Source: Nocardioides flavus (ex Wang et al. 2016) (lineage in GTDB: Bacteria > Actinomycetota > Actinomycetes > Propionibacteriales > Nocardioidaceae). From it: a stretch of 64,000 nucleotides of DNA. The stretch's first letter is position 1, and the number at the start of each line of letters is the position of its first letter. A program made the translations under genes and the position numbers. Positions 57,774 through 64,000 of this stretch are shown here, in pieces. Location: contig NZ_BNAD01000012.1 in the NCBI RefSeq assembly GCF_014653115.1, forward strand, positions 1 to 64,000, given 5' to 3'. Under the pieces are notes generated by a model. That model searched no databases. It saw nothing but the letters and a program-made list of their open reading frames with translations, and was not told where the DNA came from.

Positions 57774-58220
57774 TCAGCGCGACAGCGGCGTGCCGCAGAC
57801 GTCGAGTGCGTGCTGCTCGACGGCGGCCATCGCATCGATGGCCTGCTCGGACCCGACGTCGCGCGCGGCAGCCTCGATCTCGGCGCGCGCGGCGTCGTCG
57901 AGCCGTCCCGGCGGCGTGTCGGCGCTGTAGTCGGACGGGTCGACGTCGTGCTCGGCCAGCACCCGCTCGAGGGCTCGGAGCGGGTCGACGACGGCGGCCC
58001 AGTCGTCGGAGATGTCGCGCGGCGCCTGCTCGGCGAGGTCGACGTAGGCGTCGAGCGCGTCGAAGACAGCCCCCGGGTCGTCGGAGGCAGCGACCTCGGT
58101 GAGCGCGGCCTGGTGGTGCTCGACGGTCTCGCAGTAGCGCTCCTGCGGGTCGCGCGAGCAGCCGCCCAGGGCGAGGCCGGCCAGGGCGGCCAGCGTCGCC
58201 GCCGGGACGAGGTGCCTCAC
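57774..58220 (-). CDS. Small lipoprotein of unknown function
   Basis: 148 residues. The signal peptide VRHLVPAATLAALAGLALGGC ends in a lipobox Cys at residue 21. The mature part is acidic and helical ([51 protein letters not shown]). It has two further Cys (CETVEHH near the start, DVCGTPLSR at the end) that could form a disulfide. I do not recognise a family. The GTG at 58220 overlaps the pyrF stop by 4 bases, so it is coupled to the pyrimidine operon. Confidence 0.85.
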   Translation of the reverse strand: MRHLVPAATLAALAGLALGGCSRDPQERYCETVEHHQAALTEVAASDDPGAVFDALDAYVDLAEQAPRDISDDWAAVVDPLRALERVLAEHDVDPSDYSADTPPGRLDDAARAEIEAAARDVGSEQAIDAMAAVEQHALDVCGTPLSR

Positions 58221-59041
58221 GCGCCGAGGCCCCGTACGGCGTCGTTGCCGCGCAGGGCGGCGTCGCGCAGGGCCGTCGCGTCGGGTCCGGCGCGGAGCAC
58301 CTCGCGCGAGGAGCTGGGCAGCGCCCAGCGCGCCGCACGTCCGAGGATGCGCTCGAGGTCGGCGACGGTCCCGCCCTGGGCGCCGAAGCCGGGCACGAGG
58401 AGCGGGCCGTTGACGTCGAGGTCCTCGGCGGTCTCGCCGATCGTGGCGCCGACGACGGCGCCGAAGGAGCCCACCGGCACGACGCCGGCGTTGAGCGTGC
58501 GCAGGTGCGCCAGCACCGTCCCCGCCACGGTGCCGTCGGCGGTGCGCGCGTGCTGCACCTCGGGTCCCTCCTTGTTCGAGGTGAGGGCGAGGACGAAGAG
58601 CCCGCCGCCGTGCTCCAGGCAGGCCTCCACCATCGGGTCGAGCGAGCCGAAGCCGAGGAAGGGGCTGACCGTGAGCGCGTCGGACCCCAGCGGGGAGGTC
58701 GGGTCGAGGTAGGCGTCGGCGTAGGCCTGGGTCGTCGACCCGATGTCGCCGCGCTTGGCGTCCATCACCACGAGCGCGCCGGCGGCCCGGGACTCGGCGA
58801 CCACCCGCTCGAGGACGGCGATGCCCTTGCTGCCGAAGCGCTCGTAGAACGCGCTCTGGGGCTTGACCACGCCGACCACCGGGGCGACCGCCTCGACGAC
58901 GGTGAGCGCGAACCGCTCGAGCGACGCGACGTCGTCGGACAGTCCCCAATCGTGCAGCAGGGCCGCGTGCGGGTCGATGCCGACGCAGAACCGACCGCGG
59001 TCCTCGATGGCGGCGGCCAGGCGGGTTCCGAACGGGGTCAC
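58217..59041 (-). CDS. pyrF: Orotidine 5'-phosphate decarboxylase
   Basis: A 274-residue type 2 (mycobacterial/archaeal-like) enzyme that makes UMP. It has the start RLAAAIEDRGRFCVGIDPHAALLHDWGL. The active-site block is VVMDAKRGDIGSTTQAYADAYL (catalytic Lys and Asp in DAKRGD). The later LVPGFGAQGGTVADLERILGRAARWALPSSSREVLRAG binds phosphate. It starts with an ATG that overlaps the previous gene's stop by 4 bases. Confidence 0.97.
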   Translation of the reverse strand: MTPFGTRLAAAIEDRGRFCVGIDPHAALLHDWGLSDDVASLERFALTVVEAVAPVVGVVKPQSAFYERFGSKGIAVLERVVAESRAAGALVVMDAKRGDIGSTTQAYADAYLDPTSPLGSDALTVSPFLGFGSLDPMVEACLEHGGGLFVLALTSNKEGPEVQHARTADGTVAGTVLAHLRTLNAGVVPVGSFGAVVGATIGETAEDLDVNGPLLVPGFGAQGGTVADLERILGRAARWALPSSSREVLRAGPDATALRDAALRGNDAVRGLGA

Positions 59042-59895
59042 GGGGTCTCCTCGGGTGGGGGCGGGGCGGCGGGCAGGAGGTCGGCGCGCAGCCGCGCGAC
59101 AGTGGTGGGGTCGTGCAGGAGCGCGGTGCCCACCTGTACGCCGACGGCGCCGGCGTCCAGGAAGGAGCGGGCCGACGCCAGGTCGTGCACCCCGCCGCAG
59201 CCGATGACCGGGAGGGCGGGCAGGGCGTGGTGCACCTCGGCGACGCAGCGCAGCGCGACCGGCGAGACCGCCGGCCCGCTCAGCCCGCCGGCCCGGCCGT
59301 CGCGGAACGCGGCGGGCACCGCGTTGCCGACCACCACCGCCGTCGCGCCGGCCTCGTGGCAGGCGCGTGCGCCCTCGAGGACCCGGGACACGTCGGGTCG
59401 CAGCTTGGCCAGCACCGGCCGGTCGGAGGGGAACTCGCGTCGCACCGCCGCGATGACGCTCGCCGCGTGGTAGGGCTCACGGACCTCGAACAGCCCGGCC
59501 CCGGCCTCGTCCGGCGCCCCGACGTTGACCTCGAGGCCGGCGACGCCCGGCGCACGGCTGAGCCGGCGCGCGAGGTCGGCGTACTCCCCCATCGTCGCCC
59601 CTGCGACGGAGACGAAGACGCGGGCGCCGGCACGCACGAGCCACGGGAGCTCGGTGGCGAGGAAGTGCTCCAGGCCCGGGTTGGGCAGCCCGACGGCGTT
59701 GACGAGCCCGCCGGACACCTCCTCGACGCGAGGCCCGGTGCCGCCGCTGCGCGGGTCGAGGGTGATCGAGCGGGTGACGAGGTCCAGGCCCTCGAGGCCG
59801 GTCGGTCCGGCGAAGGGCAGGAGCTCGCGGCCCGTGCCGCCGCAGCCCGCGGCGACCATCACTGGCCCGGGCAGCATCCGCAGCGAGGTGCTCAC
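59038..59895 (-). CDS. Dihydroorotate dehydrogenase-like protein (PyrDB type), catalytic residue apparently absent
   Basis: 285 residues of the FMN-binding class 1B fold. FMN-site signatures remain: GGLVNAVGLPNPGLEHFLATELPWL, GGLSGPAVSPVALRCVAEV and VIGCGGVHDLASARSFLDAGAVGVQVGTALL. The loop that is N-[IL]-S-C-P-N in active class 1 enzymes reads NVGAPD (about residues 124-129), so Ala stands where the catalytic Cys is expected. The TK of the flavin site reads TR (near residue 42). It starts with GTG overlapping the pyrK stop by 4 bases. Either it has another role or another base acts. Confidence 0.85.
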   Translation of the reverse strand: MSTSLRMLPGPVMVAAGCGGTGRELLPFAGPTGLEGLDLVTRSITLDPRSGGTGPRVEEVSGGLVNAVGLPNPGLEHFLATELPWLVRAGARVFVSVAGATMGEYADLARRLSRAPGVAGLEVNVGAPDEAGAGLFEVREPYHAASVIAAVRREFPSDRPVLAKLRPDVSRVLEGARACHEAGATAVVVGNAVPAAFRDGRAGGLSGPAVSPVALRCVAEVHHALPALPVIGCGGVHDLASARSFLDAGAVGVQVGTALLHDPTTVARLRADLLPAAPPPPEETP

Positions 59896-60710
59896 AGGGT
59901 GTCCCACCGCACGCGGTCACCGCGCACGACCGGCCCTTCGGTGCAGGCCCGGACCACGCGATCGACTCCGTCCTCGCCGACGACGGGCAGCGCGCAGCCG
60001 TGGCACAACCCGGTTCCGCAGGGCGTCGGCACCTCGACCGCCACCTGGCTCCAGGCGCCCGCCCGCTCGGCCGCGGCGGCTGCGCTCCGGAGCACCTCGA
60101 CGGGTCCGGCCGCGTAGACGACGTCGGCGTCGCTGCGCCGGACCAGGTCGTCGACGTGGTCGGGCACTCCCCCGCGCTGACCGACCGAGCCGTCGGCGGT
60201 GAGCACGGTGACCGACCGCGCCGAGCGCCGCGCCTCGAGCGCCGACAGCAGGTGGTGCTCGTCGGGGGCGGAGACGACGAGCGAGACCGCGCAGCCGCGC
60301 TCGCGCAGCCGTTCGGCGAGCGGGAACAGCGGCGCGGCGGCGTACGCCTCGCCTACCAGCAGGCAGGACACGGCGTCCTTCGGCAGCGCGAACGGCCGTC
60401 CGAGGGGACCGGTGATCGCGACCTTCGCCCCGACGGGCTGGGCGGCGAGCCAGGCCGTGCCGCTCCCCCGGACCTCGAGGACGACGTCGAGGGTGGGTCC
60501 GAATGCGCTGGAGGCGCGGACGCGGTGCACCCACAGGGCGCGGCGCGCCACGTGGCCGGCGACGCTCAGCGCGACGAAGCTGCCGGCGCGGAAGCGCTCC
60601 GGGACACCCGGGGCGGTCAGCGTGAGGTGGCGGTAGGCACCCACGCGCTTGGTCGCCACGACCTCCCCCTCGACATGGACCGGCCCGTGCGGTGTCCGCT
60701 CCTCAGCCAT
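59892..60710 (-). CDS. pyrK: PyrK-like electron-transfer subunit (FAD, 2Fe-2S)
   Basis: 272 residues. A ferredoxin-reductase-like FAD domain ([35 protein letters not shown]) and NAD-binding region ([35 protein letters not shown]) are followed by a C-terminal 2Fe-2S motif: C-x4-C-x2-C (CGTGLCHGC) and a later Cys in [10 protein letters not shown]. In other bacteria it passes electrons from PyrDB to NAD+. Its start overlaps the pyrD stop by 8 bases. Confidence 0.9.
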   Translation of the reverse strand: MAEERTPHGPVHVEGEVVATKRVGAYRHLTLTAPGVPERFRAGSFVALSVAGHVARRALWVHRVRASSAFGPTLDVVLEVRGSGTAWLAAQPVGAKVAITGPLGRPFALPKDAVSCLLVGEAYAAAPLFPLAERLRERGCAVSLVVSAPDEHHLLSALEARRSARSVTVLTADGSVGQRGGVPDHVDDLVRRSDADVVYAAGPVEVLRSAAAAAERAGAWSQVAVEVPTPCGTGLCHGCALPVVGEDGVDRVVRACTEGPVVRGDRVRWDTL

Positions 60711-61746
60711 CCGTGGTGAGCCCCCGCACGATGCCCGTGACCATTCGCTGCGGCCACAGCGGACCCTCGTACACGAAGGCGGTGTAGCCCTGCAGCAGGT
60801 CGGCACCGGCCGCCAGCCGGCGGCGGGCGTCGTCGACGGTCGTGATGCCACCGACGCCGACGAGCACCAGGCCCGGTCCGACCCGCGTGCGCAGTGCGCG
60901 TACGACGTCCTCCGAGCGCTTTGTCAGGGGCCGTCCGCTCAGCCCGCCGGCCCCGATGGCGGCGACCTTCTCGGCGGGGGTCGCGAGGCCCTCGCGGCTG
61001 GTCGTGGTGTTGGTGGCGATGATGCCGTCGAGGCCGCTCGACAGGGCGAGGTCGGCCACCGCGAGGACGTCGTCGTCGCTGAGGTCGGGCGCGATCTTGA
61101 CCAGCAGCGGGACCCGGTGGTCGGGGCGGACCTCGTCGGCCCGGCGGCGGACCGCGGCGAGGATCGGCTCGAGCTTCTCCACGGCCTGCAGGTTGCGCAG
61201 GCCCGGGGTGTTGGGCGAGGAGACGTTGACGACGAGGTAGTCGGCGTGGGGTGCGAGCAGCCCGGCCGACTTCTCGTAGTCGCGCACGGCCTCGTCCTCG
61301 GGCACCACCTTGGACTTGCCGATGTTGACGCCGAGGATCGTGCTGCGGCCGGTGGCGCGCCACGCCGCGAGCCTGCGCGCCACGACCTCGGCACCGTCGT
61401 TGTTGAAGCCCATCCGGTTGACGATCGCGCGGTCGTCGGTGAGCCGGAACAGCCGCGGCCGCGGGTTGCCGGGCTGGGCCTCACCCGTGACCGTGCCGAT
61501 CTCGACGTGCCCGAAGCCGAGCGCCGCGAGCGCGTCGATCCCGACGGCGTTCTTGTCGAAGCCGGCCGCCAGCCCGAGCGGGTGCGGGAAGGTCAGCCCG
61601 AGGGCGCGCACGGGCGCCGACGGAACCCGTACGACCCGGCCCGTCACAGGGCCCGCCGCCCGGATCGCCCGGAACGCCGCGTGGTGGATGCGCTCGGGGT
61701 CGACCCGGGTCAGGACCTGGTCGAAGACGACGTCGTAGGGCCGCAC
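60703..61746 (-). CDS. pyrD: Dihydroorotate dehydrogenase, class 2 (quinone)
   Basis: 347 residues. It oxidises dihydroorotate using membrane quinone. An N-terminal amphipathic helix ([27 protein letters not shown]) serves as the quinone tunnel. Class 2 features are intact: [39 protein letters not shown] and [14 protein letters not shown] (catalytic Ser near residue 177), with [11 protein letters not shown] and [18 protein letters not shown]. It starts with GTG one base after the carB stop, so it is tightly coupled to carB. Confidence 0.96.
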   Translation of the reverse strand: MRPYDVVFDQVLTRVDPERIHHAAFRAIRAAGPVTGRVVRVPSAPVRALGLTFPHPLGLAAGFDKNAVGIDALAALGFGHVEIGTVTGEAQPGNPRPRLFRLTDDRAIVNRMGFNNDGAEVVARRLAAWRATGRSTILGVNIGKSKVVPEDEAVRDYEKSAGLLAPHADYLVVNVSSPNTPGLRNLQAVEKLEPILAAVRRRADEVRPDHRVPLLVKIAPDLSDDDVLAVADLALSSGLDGIIATNTTTSREGLATPAEKVAAIGAGGLSGRPLTKRSEDVVRALRTRVGPGLVLVGVGGITTVDDARRRLAAGADLLQGYTAFVYEGPLWPQRMVTGIVRGLTTDG

Positions 61747-61747
61747 G

Positions 61748-64000
<2,253 letters not shown>

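Overview
This is high-GC actinobacterial chromosome, most like Nocardioides or a close relative. The evidence is the complete Pup-proteasome gene set, mycothiol enzymes (mshC and a mycothiol-dependent isomerase-family protein), actinobacterial IHF, HelY, and very GC-rich third codon positions. Local order (dop-pup-prcB-prcA, then pafA-pafB-pafC-tatA-tatC-helY-exonuclease) matches the proteasome region known from mycobacteria. Nothing looks like a prophage, insertion sequence, integron, CRISPR array or defence island. I saw no rRNA or tRNA genes. No gap exceeds about 300 bases.

Layout. 0.1-2.0 kb: a TetR regulator with a mycothiol-enzyme-like target gene and two matching operators, then an Lrp/AsnC regulator. 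2.0-12.8 kb, minus strand: pafA, a tandem FKBP lipoprotein, pafB, pafC, tatA, tatC, a small unknown protein, a lipid kinase, helY and a 5'-3' exonuclease. 12.9-20.1 kb: a small unknown gene, then prcA, prcB, pup and dop, a methyltransferase divergent from dop, a 25-residue membrane miniprotein, a coupled membrane protein, and the ATPase arc. 20.2-23.9 kb: grpB-like, trmI, a site-2 protease with CBS domains, and a RecB-family nuclease. 23.9-29.9 kb: a complete oligopeptide ABC transporter. 30-34.5 kb: a HAD phosphatase and metH. 34.6-39 kb: a PAC2 protein, mshC and the conserved unknown trio PI-kinase-like / DUF3090 / phosphomutase-like. 39-49.9 kb: corA, MFS, uppP, aldo/keto reductase, DUF5703, DUF427, YjbR, rpe, a second lipid kinase, a LigD polymerase domain, a secreted protein and rsmB. 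49.9-64 kb, minus strand: a short YjbR remnant, fmt, def, priA, metK, coaBC, rpoZ, gmk, mihF, then pyrimidine genes (a small lipoprotein, pyrF, a dihydroorotate-dehydrogenase-like gene, pyrK, pyrD) and the 3' part of carB, cut by the window end.

How it works together. Pup is ligated by PafA, removed by Dop, and the tagged protein is unfolded by Arc into the PrcAB chamber. PafBC is the linked DNA-damage regulator. A recurring theme is leaderless transcription: over 15 genes have a TANNNT -10 box 6-9 bases before the start codon, and in three places the TAG stop of the upstream gene forms part of the next gene's -10 box.

The points I find most worth following: dop and a methyltransferase whose start codons are 3 bp apart and whose -10 boxes lie inside each other's coding sequence; the miniprotein with its own promoter; a 100-residue proline-rich tail on PrcA; a PyrDB-like protein that appears to lack the catalytic residue next to an intact class 2 PyrD; and two copies of a double-palindrome intergenic element.
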